From contig NZ_CP045072.1 of NCBI RefSeq assembly GCF_009301415.1, forward strand, positions 159,501 to 223,500: a DNA stretch of 64,000 nucleotides. The letters run 5' to 3'. The translations under genes were made by a program, and so were the position numbers. The stretch is from Paracoccus kondratievae (GTDB lineage Bacteria; Pseudomonadota; Alphaproteobacteria; Rhodobacterales; Rhodobacteraceae). The notes under the pieces were generated by a model, which was not told the DNA's origin, did not search any database, and worked only from the letters and a program-made list of their open reading frames with translations. Positions 1 to 8,446 of this stretch are shown piece by piece. Each line of letters opens with the position of its first letter. The first letter of the stretch is position 1.

Positions 1-1308
1 GGCAGGACCCGCGTTTATGACAACGCCGCAGAATTCGTCAGCGACATTCCAACCTATGCCCACCACCTGCGGCGCGCGGGCTGGCATACCTGCCTGTCGG
101 GCAAGATGCATTTCGTCGGCCCCGACCAGCTTCATGGTTTCGAAGAGCGGCTGACAACCGATATCTATCCCGCTGATTTCGGCTGGACCCCCGACTATCG
201 CAAACCGGGCGAGCGGATCGACTGGTGGTATCACAACCTCGGCTCGGTCACCGGCGCCGGAGTGGCCGAGATCTCCAACCAATACGAATATGACGACGAG
301 GTTGCCTTCCACGCCGCGCAAAAACTTTACGACCTGTCGCGGCGTCAGGATGACCGGCCATGGTGCCTGACGGTCAGCTTTACCCACCCTCACGACCCCT
401 TTGTCGCGCGCAGGAAATACTGGGACCTCTACGAAGGCGCGCCCGAGCTTGAGCCGCCCGAGGCGATCCCATACGATCAGATGGACCCCCATTCGCAACG
501 CCTTATGGACGCCTGCGACTGGCGCGCGTTCGAGATCACACCCGATCATATCCGGCGGGCGCGGCGCGGCTATTTCGCCAATATCTCCTATGTCGATGAC
601 AAGATCGGCGAGCTGCTGGACGTGCTCCGTCGCAGCCGGATGGAGGATGACACCATCATCCTCTTCGTATCCGACCATGGCGAGATGCTGGGTGAACGTG
701 GCCTGTGGTTCAAGATGAGCTTCTTTGAAGGCTCGGCCCGGGTTCCGCTGATGATCTCGGTCCCAGGCGGCAAGACGGGGCGCGTCGACAAGCCTGTCTC
801 GACGATAGATGTGCTGCCGACACTGTGCGACCTTGCAGGTATCTCGATGTCCGAGGTCAAGCCCTGGACCGATGGCTACTCTCTTGCGCAAGGGGCCGAG
901 GGGCGCGGGCCGGTAGCGATGGAATATGCCGCCGAGGGCAGCATCGCCCCACTGGTGTGCCTGCGTGACGGCGACTGGAAATACATCGCCTGTCAGGCCG
1001 ACCCGGAAATCCTCTACAATCTCGCCGAGGACCCGGCCGAACGCATCAACCGTGCAAACGACCCAGCTGCAGCCGAGGTGCTTACCCGTATGCGCGCAAT
1101 AGCGGCAGAGCGCTGGGATCTCTCCGCCTTCGACGCGGCGGTGCGCGAAAGCCAGGCCCGCCGCTGGGTGGTCTATGAGGCTCTGCGCAACGGTGCCTAT
1201 TTCCCCTGGGACTACCAACCGCTGATGCGCGCGTCCGAACGTTACATGCGCAACCATATGGATCTGAACGTGCTTGAGGAATCCAAGCGCTATCCAAGGG
1301 GCGAATGA
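1..1308 (+). CDS. betC: Choline-sulfatase, 5' end outside the window
   Basis: Hydrolyses choline-O-sulfate to choline and sulfate in the cytoplasm, feeding glycine betaine synthesis. The frame is open from base 1, giving 435 visible residues; the start and the N-terminal CxPxR formylglycine motif lie upstream of the window. Visible support is the sulfatase fold, with a DHGEMLGERGLW metal/substrate segment and a FFEGSARVPLM segment. The C-terminus (YMRNHMDLNVLEESKRYP) is typical of the choline-sulfatase C-terminal domain rather than of general aryl sulfatases. An internal ATG at 106 is not the true start, because conserved sulfatase sequence precedes it. The following gene starts at the very next base after the stop, so the two are probably co-transcribed. 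Confidence 0.9.
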   Translation, partial: GRTRVYDNAAEFVSDIPTYAHHLRRAGWHTCLSGKMHFVGPDQLHGFEERLTTDIYPADFGWTPDYRKPGERIDWWYHNLGSVTGAGVAEISNQYEYDDEVAFHAAQKLYDLSRRQDDRPWCLTVSFTHPHDPFVARRKYWDLYEGAPELEPPEAIPYDQMDPHSQRLMDACDWRAFEITPDHIRRARRGYFANISYVDDKIGELLDVLRRSRMEDDTIILFVSDHGEMLGERGLWFKMSFFEGSARVPLMISVPGGKTGRVDKPVSTIDVLPTLCDLAGISMSEVKPWTDGYSLAQGAEGRGPVAMEYAAEGSIAPLVCLRDGDWKYIACQADPEILYNLAEDPAERINRANDPAAAEVLTRMRAIAAERWDLSAFDAAVRESQARRWVVYEALRNGAYFPWDYQPLMRASERYMRNHMDLNVLEESKRYPRGE

Positions 1309-1734
1309 ATGCTCCCGCTCTCCCCCGGCAGATTTGCGGCCATCCGCCTAACGCCGGGGGAAGATCCTCTGACCGCGCTGCGCGCCTTGCAACGTCAGAC
1401 CGGGGCGCAGGCCATGGCACTGGTCACCTGCGTCGGCAGCCTGACCCGTGCCGTCATCCGCCATGCAGACCAGCCCGACAGTACCAGCTATCAGGGCCAT
1501 TTTGAGATCACGTCTCTGGTCGGCACGATCGACCCTGCCGGCCAGCACCTGCACCTGACCATCGCGGACAGCAAGGGACGCGCCTTCGGCGGCCACCTCC
1601 TGCCGGGATCACAGGTCTACACGACCGCGGAAATCGTGGTGGTGATCCTGGAGGGGCTGACCTTCAACCGCGCGCCCTGTCCCCTTTCGGGCTGTACCGA
1701 GCTGGTTGTGCACAAAACGCCGGACAAGGGATAA
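1309..1734 (+). CDS. PPC/DUF296 domain protein
   Basis: A 141-residue single-domain protein of the PPC (DUF296) family, the domain also found in plant AT-hook proteins. Family marks are VTCVGSLTRAVIRHAD near residue 40, a G-FEITSLVGT segment near 65-72 and GGHLLPGSQVYTTAEIVV near 95-110. Bacterial single-domain members are trimeric and their biochemical role is poorly defined; some have been proposed to bind DNA or small ligands. The ATG abuts the stop codon of the choline-sulfatase gene, suggesting translational coupling. Whether it acts in choline-sulfate use is unknown. Confidence 0.8.
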   Translation: MLPLSPGRFAAIRLTPGEDPLTALRALQRQTGAQAMALVTCVGSLTRAVIRHADQPDSTSYQGHFEITSLVGTIDPAGQHLHLTIADSKGRAFGGHLLPGSQVYTTAEIVVVILEGLTFNRAPCPLSGCTELVVHKTPDKG

Positions 1735-1743
1735 ACCCATCCG

Positions 1744-1765
1744 CTTCTTTCGTGCCCAAATATCC
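1744..1765 (-). repeat. Dispersed 22-nt repeat, copy 1
   Basis: Read on the minus strand, this 22-nt stretch starts GGATATTTG and ends GAAAGAAG. It matches copies at 25077-25098 and 51210-51231 with only two or three differences. Immediately 5' of it on the minus strand is a 6-bp GC hairpin (1766-1780, TCGGCC/GGCCGA with an AAA loop). It lies in the gap after the PPC-domain gene. Confidence 0.6.
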
Positions 1766-1868
1766 TCGGCCAAAGGCCGAAACACCCCCTTACAAGCCGC
1801 ACTGCTTTCGGAACTCTTAGTACCATCAGGGCGTTACTGCCCCGTTACCAGTCAAGAGGATTCCTCCC

Positions 1869-2438
1869 ATGTCCGATCTGCTTGTTATTGCTTTCGACGA
1901 CGAGACCACCGGTTTTGAACTGCGCACCGAGCTGGTGAAGATGCAAAAGGAATATCTGATCCAGCTTGAGGACGCCGTTGTCGTCACTCGCCCCTCGGCC
2001 GACGACATTCAGTTGCATCAGGCCGTCAACCTGACCGCCGCGGGCGCACTTGGCGGCGGGTTCTGGGGCACGCTGGTCGGGCTTGTATTCCTGAACCCGC
2101 TGATTGGCGCAGCGGTGGGTGCCGGGGCGGGCGCAATCGCCGGCAAACTGTCCGACATCGGCATCAACGACGATTTCATGCGTGAACTTGGCCATTCGAT
2201 CCAGCCGGGCGGCTCGGCGGTCTTTATCCTTGTGCGCAAGATGACCGCTGACAAGGTGCTGGCGCGGCTCGAAGGTTTCCACCTGCGCGGCCGGGTCCTG
2301 CAAACTTCACTGCCCGACGCCGAAGAGGAACGGCTGCGTCAGGCTTTCGCCGGCGGCAAGCTCGGCTCGGCTTTGGGCCTGCCCCAGGCGGACCAACCGG
2401 CTGGCACGCCCACAGAGGCTGCCAAACCCGAAGCCTGA
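1869..2438 (+). CDS. DUF1269 membrane-associated protein
   Basis: A 189-residue protein of the DUF1269 (COG4803) family. The N-terminus (MSDLLVIAFDDETTGFELR) and the glycine-rich hydrophobic hairpin near residues 57-95, ending GAAVGAGAGAIAGKLSDIGI, are characteristic. GGSAVFILVRKMTADKV follows near residue 120. The glycine-zipper pattern suggests membrane insertion or oligomerisation. The molecular function is not established. The last 25 residues are proline/alanine-rich and variable. It has its own upstream gap (1735-1868) and so probably its own promoter. Confidence 0.8.
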   Translation: MSDLLVIAFDDETTGFELRTELVKMQKEYLIQLEDAVVVTRPSADDIQLHQAVNLTAAGALGGGFWGTLVGLVFLNPLIGAAVGAGAGAIAGKLSDIGINDDFMRELGHSIQPGGSAVFILVRKMTADKVLARLEGFHLRGRVLQTSLPDAEEERLRQAFAGGKLGSALGLPQADQPAGTPTEAAKPEA

Positions 2439-2509
2439 GGGTAATCAAGCAGATCGGGCCCTGGCCTGAGCGCTTGACGCAAGGGGCATGGGCGTGACAG
2501 GACGCCTCC

Positions 2510-3262
2510 ATGCCCCGCCGCATGGACATCATCGACCACCCCGAGGCGCAGCCTCATCCCCGCCCAGCCAAGCGCCGCGCGCGGCCGCTGCGGCGGCTGG
2601 TGCTTTGGCTGTGGTCATGGGTGCGCTGGATCGGGGCGCGACTTCTGGCGCTGATGTTCGTGCTGGTCTTTCTCTTTTCCTTCATCAACCCGCCTACCAC
2701 CTGGACCATCATTCAGGGCCAACGTGAATTTCCCGGCCGGGCGACCCGCGAATGGACCGATCTGGACGAGATTTCGCCCCATATGCTGCGTGCCCTCGTC
2801 GCGGCCGAAGACGCCAATTTCTGCAATCACTGGGGTTTCGACATGGTCGAGATCCGGCGTGTCATCGCCTCGGGTTCATCTCGCGGCGCCTCCACCCTGA
2901 CCCAGCAAACGGCAAAGAATGTCTTTCTGTGGCAGGGGCGCAGCTGGCCCCGCAAAGTGATGGAGACGATCTATACCCCGATGATCGAGGCACTGTGGTC
3001 CAAACGCCGCATCGTCGAGGTCTATCTGAACATCGCGGAATTCGGGCGTGGCATCTTTGGCATCAAGGCGGCGGCGGCGCATTATTTCCAGACGACGCCT
3101 GACAGGCTGACCCTGCGCCAGGCGGCAGCACTGGCCTCGATCCTGCCCTCGCCCCGCACGCGCAACCCGCAGACCGGATCGGCGCGCACCCGTTCAATCG
3201 TCAGCGGGGCCGAGACGATCCGCGCGGATGGCCGCGATTCCTGTCTGCTCCTGCCGCGCTGA
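2510..3262 (+). CDS. mtgA: Monofunctional peptidoglycan glycosyltransferase
   Basis: Polymerises lipid II into glycan strands at the periplasmic face of the inner membrane; it has no transpeptidase domain. A basic N-terminus is followed by one transmembrane segment (about residues 40-63). The GT51 domain contains LVAAEDANFCNHWGFD (about 97-112) with the catalytic glutamate, then GASTLTQQTAKNVFLW and RRIVEVYLNIAEFGRGIFGI. The family closing motif ASILPSPRTRNP is present. Total length is 250 residues, normal for alphaproteobacterial MtgA. A second ATG at 2522 could also be the start. Confidence 0.92.
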   Translation: MPRRMDIIDHPEAQPHPRPAKRRARPLRRLVLWLWSWVRWIGARLLALMFVLVFLFSFINPPTTWTIIQGQREFPGRATREWTDLDEISPHMLRALVAAEDANFCNHWGFDMVEIRRVIASGSSRGASTLTQQTAKNVFLWQGRSWPRKVMETIYTPMIEALWSKRRIVEVYLNIAEFGRGIFGIKAAAAHYFQTTPDRLTLRQAAALASILPSPRTRNPQTGSARTRSIVSGAETIRADGRDSCLLLPR

Positions 3263-3348
3263 TCCGCCCATCCCGCGCCATGACAGTTGAAACTATACGT
3301 CCCGGGGCGTATCAACCACAGGCCCGAGAACGAAGCGGTTTCCCCCTG

Positions 3349-4038
3349 ATGAATACCTCGTCGCCCAATTCCACGATTCGCCTTTACCACGTCGCCCTGT
3401 CGCCCTTTTGCCGCAAGGTGCGGCTGGTGCTGGCCGAAAAGCGGATCGAGGTCGAGCTGGTCGAGGACCGCTTTTGGGAGCCGGGCTCGGAAATTCTGCG
3501 CCGCAACCCGGCGGGCAAGCTGCCGGTTCTGCGCATGGACGGTCGGTTGATGGCCGAAAGCCAGGCGATCTGCGAATATCTGGACGAGATCCAGCCCCAG
3601 CCGCCGCTGATGCCCGCCATGGCGATCGAGCGGTACGAGGTTCGCCGCCTCTGCTCGTGGTTCGACGACAAGTTCAACGCCGAGGTGACCAAACCCGTGA
3701 TGACCGAACGGGTGTGGAAAAAGGTCATGCGGCTGGGCTATCCCGATTCGCGCACCGTCAAGGCGGGGCTGTCGGCGATACGCTATCACCTCGATTACAT
3801 GAAAAGCCTGCTTGAACATCGCCGCTGGCTGGCTGGCGATGTGATGACGCTGGCCGATTTCACCGCGGCGGCGCATCTGTCCTGCCTGGATTATATCTCG
3901 GACGTGGACTGGACCTATTCCTCCGAGGTTCAGGAATGGTACGCCAAGATCAAGTCGCGGCCGGCGTTCCGCAGCCTTCTGGCCGACCACCTGCCGGGCG
4001 TGCACCCGGCGCCGCATTATGCGCTGCTCGACTTCTAG
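3349..4038 (+). CDS. Glutathione S-transferase family protein
   Basis: A 229-residue cytosolic GST-fold protein. The thioredoxin-like N-terminal domain begins [20 protein letters not shown] and continues with [28 protein letters not shown], which carries the glutathione-binding Glu-Ser pair. The all-helical C-terminal domain includes [24 protein letters not shown]. The ATG at 3349 is preferred over an in-frame ATG at 3280, because family homology starts right after it and a purine-rich site precedes it. The substrate cannot be predicted. It overlaps the start of queG by about 20 bp. Confidence 0.88.
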   Translation: MNTSSPNSTIRLYHVALSPFCRKVRLVLAEKRIEVELVEDRFWEPGSEILRRNPAGKLPVLRMDGRLMAESQAICEYLDEIQPQPPLMPAMAIERYEVRRLCSWFDDKFNAEVTKPVMTERVWKKVMRLGYPDSRTVKAGLSAIRYHLDYMKSLLEHRRWLAGDVMTLADFTAAAHLSCLDYISDVDWTYSSEVQEWYAKIKSRPAFRSLLADHLPGVHPAPHYALLDF

Positions 4039-5071
4039 GCTGACCGATCCGGCAGAAATCCGTTCGCGGCTCGAGGAACAGGCACGGGCCGAGGGTTTCT
4101 CGGCCCTTGGCATTTGCGCCCCCGACGCCGCCCCCGAACTGCCCCGACGCCTGGCCGAGTTTCTGGATCACGGCCGCCACGGCCAGATGGGCTGGATGGC
4201 CGAGCGGACGCATTGGCGCGCCTCACCCGCAAGCCTGTGGCCCGAAGCGCGCTCGATCATCATGCTGGCCGAGTTGTACACTCCCGAACATGACCCGATC
4301 GAGGTGCTGCGTCACAAGGATCGCGGCGCAGTCAGCGTCTATGCTCAGGGCAAGGATTACCACGATCTGGTCAAGAAGCGCCTCAAGCGGCTGGGCGGCT
4401 GGCTGGTCGGGCTGACCGGATGCGAGATCAAGGTTTTTGTCGACACTGCCCCGGTGATGGAAAAGCCGCTGGCACAGGCGGCGGGCCTTGGCTGGCAGGG
4501 CAAGCACACGAACCTTTTGTCGCGCGACCTCGGCAGCTGGTTCTTTCTGGGCGCGATCTTTACGACGCTGGACCTGCCCCGGGACGAGGCCGGGCACTCG
4601 CATTGCGGCTCATGCCGGGCCTGTCTTGACGCCTGCCCGACTGCGGCTTTTCCCGCACCCTACCAGCTGGATGCGCGGCGCTGCATTTCCTACCTGACCA
4701 TTGAGCACAAAGGGCCGGTCGATGCCGAACTGCGCCCGCTGCTTGGCAATCGCATCTATGGCTGCGACGACTGCCTTTCCGCCTGCCCGTGGAACAAATT
4801 TGCACGGGCCGCGACCGAGCTGCGCTATCACGGTCCCCATGGAGCCCCGGCGCTTGCCGAGCTGGCACAGCTTGATGACGCCGGCTTTCGCGCCCGGTTC
4901 TCGGGCAGCCCGATCAAGCGCATCGGCCGCGACCGGATGGTGCGCAATGTGCTTTATGCGATAGGCAACTCGGGGCTTGCGCAACTGCGCCCGCTGGCCG
5001 AAGCATTGCAGCATGACCCCGACCCGGCGGTCGCCGATGCGGCACGCTGGGCTTGTGAGCAATTGCCATGA
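4019..5071 (+). CDS. queG: Epoxyqueuosine reductase
   Basis: Cobalamin- and iron-sulfur-dependent enzyme reducing epoxyqueuosine to queuosine in tRNA, the last step of queuosine synthesis. The length of 350 residues is typical. Two [4Fe-4S] ferredoxin motifs are clear: [17 protein letters not shown] (about 198-214) and [16 protein letters not shown] (about 242-257). The conserved [20 protein letters not shown] lies between. The C-terminal about 60 residues look HEAT-like ([20 protein letters not shown]). The start overlaps the GST gene and the stop overlaps the transporter start by 4 bp, so the three genes look like one operon. Confidence 0.95.
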   Translation: MRCSTSRLTDPAEIRSRLEEQARAEGFSALGICAPDAAPELPRRLAEFLDHGRHGQMGWMAERTHWRASPASLWPEARSIIMLAELYTPEHDPIEVLRHKDRGAVSVYAQGKDYHDLVKKRLKRLGGWLVGLTGCEIKVFVDTAPVMEKPLAQAAGLGWQGKHTNLLSRDLGSWFFLGAIFTTLDLPRDEAGHSHCGSCRACLDACPTAAFPAPYQLDARRCISYLTIEHKGPVDAELRPLLGNRIYGCDDCLSACPWNKFARAATELRYHGPHGAPALAELAQLDDAGFRARFSGSPIKRIGRDRMVRNVLYAIGNSGLAQLRPLAEALQHDPDPAVADAARWACEQLP

Positions 5072-6069
5072 CCCAACCCGACAGCCCGTCACAAAGCCTG
5101 CACCACAGCCGGGTCCCAAGCGCGGTTCAGCGCCCGCTGCAAAGCCCGCTGCGAGGCATCGTGCTGAAATGTCTCAGCGTAGTGGTGTTCACGCTGATGG
5201 CCTCGATCGTCAAGGCAACCGCCCGCGACGGGCTTGGCGTGCCGCCGGGCCAACAGGTCTTTTTCCGCTCGCTCTTTGCCATCCCGGTGATCCTGATCTG
5301 GCTCGCCTGGCGGCATGAACTTGGCGTGGGGCTGAAAACCTTTCGCCCGATGGGACATCTGTACCGGGGCATCATAGGTACTGCCGCCATGGGGATGGGC
5401 TTCTGGGCGCTGGCCCTGCTGCCCTTTCCCGAGGTGACGGCCATCGGCTATGCCGCCCCCCTGCTGACTGTAATCTTTGCCGCGATGTTTCTGGGCGAGG
5501 ATGTGCGGCTGTTCCGCCTTTCGATGGTGGTGCTGGGGCTGATCGGGGTGGTGATCGTGCTGTCCCCCCGCCTGACTTTTGGCAATGCCGGAATGGGGTA
5601 CAAGGAAAGCCTGGGTGCCATGGTCACGCTGTCGGGCGCCGCCTGCACGGCGCTGGCCCAGATCTTTATCCGCAAACTCGTGCAGGAAGAGCGGACCTCG
5701 GCCATCGTCTTTTGGTTCTCGGTCACCTCGACGCTGCTGGGGCTGCTGACGATCCCCTTTGGCTGGGTGATGCCCGATGCGAAAACCGCGGCGCTGCTTG
5801 TCACCATAGGGCTGCTGGGCGGGCTGGGTCAGATCCTGTTGACCTCGGCCTATCGCTATGCAGATGCGTCTCTGGTCGCGCCTTTCGAATATGCCTCGAT
5901 GCTGCTGGCAATTCTGATCGGCTGGTTCATCTTTGACGAGGCACCGACCGTGGTGATGCTGGCCGGGGCAGCGCTGGTCATCACGGCCGGTATCCTGATC
6001 ATCTGGCGCGAGCGTCAGCTGGGGCTTGAACGCAACCGCCAGCGCAAGGCCATGACCCCGCAGGGTTAG
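5068..6069 (+). CDS. EamA/DMT-family transporter
   Basis: Inner-membrane protein of the drug/metabolite transporter superfamily, 333 residues with about ten hydrophobic segments in two EamA repeats (first about 30-165, second about 185-320). A typical segment is [23 protein letters not shown] in the first repeat, with its counterpart [23 protein letters not shown] in the second. The substrate is unknown. The start overlaps queG (ATGA). The TAG stop codon at 6067-6069 is built from the target TA of an insertion sequence plus the first base of that element. Confidence 0.85.
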   Translation: MTQPDSPSQSLHHSRVPSAVQRPLQSPLRGIVLKCLSVVVFTLMASIVKATARDGLGVPPGQQVFFRSLFAIPVILIWLAWRHELGVGLKTFRPMGHLYRGIIGTAAMGMGFWALALLPFPEVTAIGYAAPLLTVIFAAMFLGEDVRLFRLSMVVLGLIGVVIVLSPRLTFGNAGMGYKESLGAMVTLSGAACTALAQIFIRKLVQEERTSAIVFWFSVTSTLLGLLTIPFGWVMPDAKTAALLVTIGLLGGLGQILLTSAYRYADASLVAPFEYASMLLAILIGWFIFDEAPTVVMLAGAALVITAGILIIWRERQLGLERNRQRKAMTPQG

Positions 6070-6116
6070 ACCTGATCGTCATTCAAGGTTCATAAATCGA
6101 CCGATGAGTGCTTCAC

Positions 6117-6143
6117 AGGCCTCCGTGTTGAGCACGGAGGCCT
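6117..6143 (+). promoter_or_regulatory. Hairpin covering the transposase ribosome-binding site
   Basis: Perfect 11-bp inverted repeat, AGGCCTCCGTG (6117-6127) and CACGGAGGCCT (6133-6143), with loop TTGAG. The 3' arm contains GGAGG (6136-6140), the only good Shine-Dalgarno sequence for the transposase GTG at 6148. Transcripts entering from the upstream transporter gene would fold and hide it, as known for IS10 and IS50. Confidence 0.6.
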
Positions 6144-6147
6144 ATCA

Positions 6148-6904
6148 GTGGAGGCGAAACGATATGAGCTGAGCGACGGACAGTGGGACAGGATCGCATC
6201 GCTGCTTGCTGGCAAAGCTGGCGATCCCGGCAGGACGGGGGCTGACAGCCGGATATTCATCAATGGCTGCCTGTGGGTTTTGCGCTCTGGCACCCATTGG
6301 CGCGATCTGCCGGACCGCTACGGCAAATGGACGACGGTGCATAAGCGCTTCAGCCGCTGGCGCCATGCCGGTATTCGGGAGCAGGTCTTCAAGACGCTGA
6401 CGGCCGATCGTGACAATCAGTAACTGATGATCGACTGCGCGATTGTGCGTGCTCATCAGCAGGCGGCATCTGGAAAAGGGGGCAGGGATCAGGCGCCGGG
6501 GCGTTCCCGAGGCGGGCTGACCACCAGGATCCACATGCTGGCCGATGCTCTGGGCAGGCCGTCGCGGTTCATCATAACGGCCGGCCAGGTTGGCGACATT
6601 ACGCAGGCCTCGTCCCTTCCGCAGGGACAGAGCGGTGATCTCGTGCTGGCCGATAAAGCCTGTGACAGCAACGCCTTGCGGCAAATCATTGCCGGCATCG
6701 GAGCCGAAGCGGTCATCCCGTCAAACGGCTTGCGTAAAATCATCATTCCACACAATGAGCGCGCCTGTGCGCGTCGCAACCACATCGGACGTTGCTTCAG
6801 CCAGATGAAGCTCTTCCGCCGCTTCGCCTCTCGATACGACCGAAGAGCCGTTCACCTTCCGGGGCTTCGTTTATCTCGTTGCCGCTATGCCCCGGATGTG
6901 GTGA
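6148..6904 (+). pseudogene. IS5-family transposase, nonsense codon and frameshift
   Basis: The first 91 residues (YELSDGQWDRIASLLAGKAG ... HWRDLPDRYGKWTTVHKRFS) are the N-terminal domain of an IS5-family DDE transposase. A TAA at 6421-6423 interrupts the frame. Transposase sequence resumes in the same frame (MIDCAIVRAHQQAASGKG, then GRSRGGLTTRIHMLADALG, and RNHIGRCFSQMKLFRRFASRYD), so the stop looks like a point mutation of a tyrosine codon rather than a programmed frameshift site. Near 6838-6842 homology jumps by one frame to EEPFTFRGFVYLVAAMPRMW and ends at TGA 6902-6904. The element is therefore probably not autonomous. Confidence 0.75.
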
Positions 6905-6918
6905 ATGTCCGATCCGGC

Positions 6919-8319
6919 CTAGCTCGTCTTACCCCACGGTCCGTGGTGGCTGTCCTGACCGTCCAGCCTGTCAAAGCCGTGGGCACCAAAGAAGTCGCGC
7001 TGCGCCTGGATCATGTTCGCGGTGCCACGGCCGGTGCGCATCAGGTCGAACCAGCCAAGGCCAGCTGCCAACGCGGGCACGCCGTGACCGTTCAGCAGGG
7101 CGGTTGCCACCACACGGCGCAATGCGGGGATCGTTGCCTCAAGCCGCTGCGCAAAGAAGGGCGCGAGTACGAGGTTGCGCGACGGGTCTTCGGCCAGGGC
7201 AGCCGCCATGTCGTTGAGCATGGCCGAGCGGATGATGCAGCCAGCGCGCCAGACCCGTGCAATCCCCGGCAAGTCGAGTTGCCAGCCAAAGGCCCGGCCA
7301 GCGGCCTCGATCATCGCGAAACCCTGCGCATAGCACAGGATCTTGCCTGCAATCAGCGCGGCCTCAAGCTCGGTCAGGGCCAGATCCAGCGGCTGGGGAC
7401 CGGCACCGAAACGCGCCTCGCCGGCCTTACGTTCTGTGACGCGGGCCGAGACGTTGCGTGCCATCACAGCCGCGTCGATTACCGGGATCGGTGCGGCCAG
7501 ATGCTGCGCCTCGATCGCGGTCCAGCGGCCGGTGCCCTTTTGCCCCGCAGCATCCAGAATCACGTCGAGCATCGGCGCGCCCGTCAACGGATCAGCAGCG
7601 CGAGAAACGGCGGCCGAGATCTCGATCAGATAGGACTTCAGCGGCCCCTGATTCCATGTGGCAAAGGTTTCGCCAATGCCTGGGGCGGGCATCGCCATCC
7701 CGTCACGCATCAGTCCATAGATTTCGGCGATCATCTGCATATCGGCATATTCGATGCCGTTATGCACGGTCTTGACGAAATGGCCGGCGCCAGCCTCGCC
7801 CATCCAGGTCGCGCAGGGGGTGCCGTCCTCGGCGCGGGCGGCGATGGCCTCCATGATCGGGGCAACGCGATCCCAGTCGGCGCGGGCACCCCCGCCCATG
7901 ATGGCCGGTCCGTGACGCGCGCCCTCTTCGCCGCCCGAAACACCCATGCCAAGAAAGCGCATCGGCAGGCCGGCAGCGGCGCGGCGGTTGGTGTCATGGA
8001 AATTGGCGTTCCCGGCGTCGATCACCAGATCTTCGGGGTCAAGCAACGGGGCCAGCGCAGCGATCTGGTCATCGACGGCCTGACCGGCGGGGACCATCAG
8101 GATGATGGCGCGCGGCGGGGCGATGGCGGCGACCAGATCGGCCAGGCTTTCGGTCGGGATGACGCGTTCGGCCAGAGCCCCGGCTTCGGCGTGAAAACGG
8201 CGGGTGACCTCGGTGGTGCGGTTCCACACCGCGATGGGAAAGCCTTTTTCGGCGATGTTCAACGCCAGCGCCGCGCCCATCGTCCCAAGGCCGATAAGGC
8301 CGATTCGTGCCTGTGTCAT
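6919..8319 (-). CDS. gnd: 6-phosphogluconate dehydrogenase (decarboxylating)
   Basis: Oxidises 6-phosphogluconate to ribulose 5-phosphate and CO2 with NADP in the pentose phosphate pathway. The 466 residues match the long dimeric form. The N-terminal Rossmann motif is IGLIGLGTMGAALALNIAEK. The substrate loop MGVSGGEEGARHGPAIMGGG (about 130-150) and HFVKTVHNGIEYADMQMI (about 185-200) carry the catalytic lysine and the substrate-binding residues. The C-terminal HHGPWGKTS is intact. Its TAG stop shares the TA target of the neighbouring insertion sequence and takes its G from the element end. Confidence 0.96.
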   Translation of the reverse strand: MTQARIGLIGLGTMGAALALNIAEKGFPIAVWNRTTEVTRRFHAEAGALAERVIPTESLADLVAAIAPPRAIILMVPAGQAVDDQIAALAPLLDPEDLVIDAGNANFHDTNRRAAAGLPMRFLGMGVSGGEEGARHGPAIMGGGARADWDRVAPIMEAIAARAEDGTPCATWMGEAGAGHFVKTVHNGIEYADMQMIAEIYGLMRDGMAMPAPGIGETFATWNQGPLKSYLIEISAAVSRAADPLTGAPMLDVILDAAGQKGTGRWTAIEAQHLAAPIPVIDAAVMARNVSARVTERKAGEARFGAGPQPLDLALTELEAALIAGKILCYAQGFAMIEAAGRAFGWQLDLPGIARVWRAGCIIRSAMLNDMAAALAEDPSRNLVLAPFFAQRLEATIPALRRVVATALLNGHGVPALAAGLGWFDLMRTGRGTANMIQAQRDFFGAHGFDRLDGQDSHHGPWGKTS

Positions 8320-8446
8320 GACGGTTCCGCTCCGTTCCGCTTGGCATCGCCCGGCGCTTTTCCGGACAATGGAGGTTACAGGTCTTTAGCCCATCCGGGC
8401 TTATGTTACCGTTAACTACGCCGTGCGGAGCCGGTTTGCCAGAGGG

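Larger units (their letters stand above)
6069..6919 (+). mobile_element. IS5-type (IS427-like) insertion sequence, 851 bp
   Basis: Imperfect terminal inverted repeats are visible: 6069-6085 (GACCTGATCGTCATTCA) against the reverse complement of 6902-6919 (GGCCGGATCGGACATTCA), about 14 of 17 aligned positions matching. Both ends are flanked by TA (6067-6068 and 6920-6921), consistent with a 2-bp target duplication. Inside lies one IS5-family transposase gene, now broken. Size and duplication fit the IS427 group as I remember it. The right end is tight against the convergent gnd stop codon. A perfect 11-bp hairpin precedes the transposase start. Confidence 0.75.

Noticed and set aside
6427-8415. 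A 662-codon open frame on the plus strand running from the transposase through gnd
   Set aside because: Only the first part (to about 6840) is transposase; the rest is antisense of gnd, open because of high GC content.
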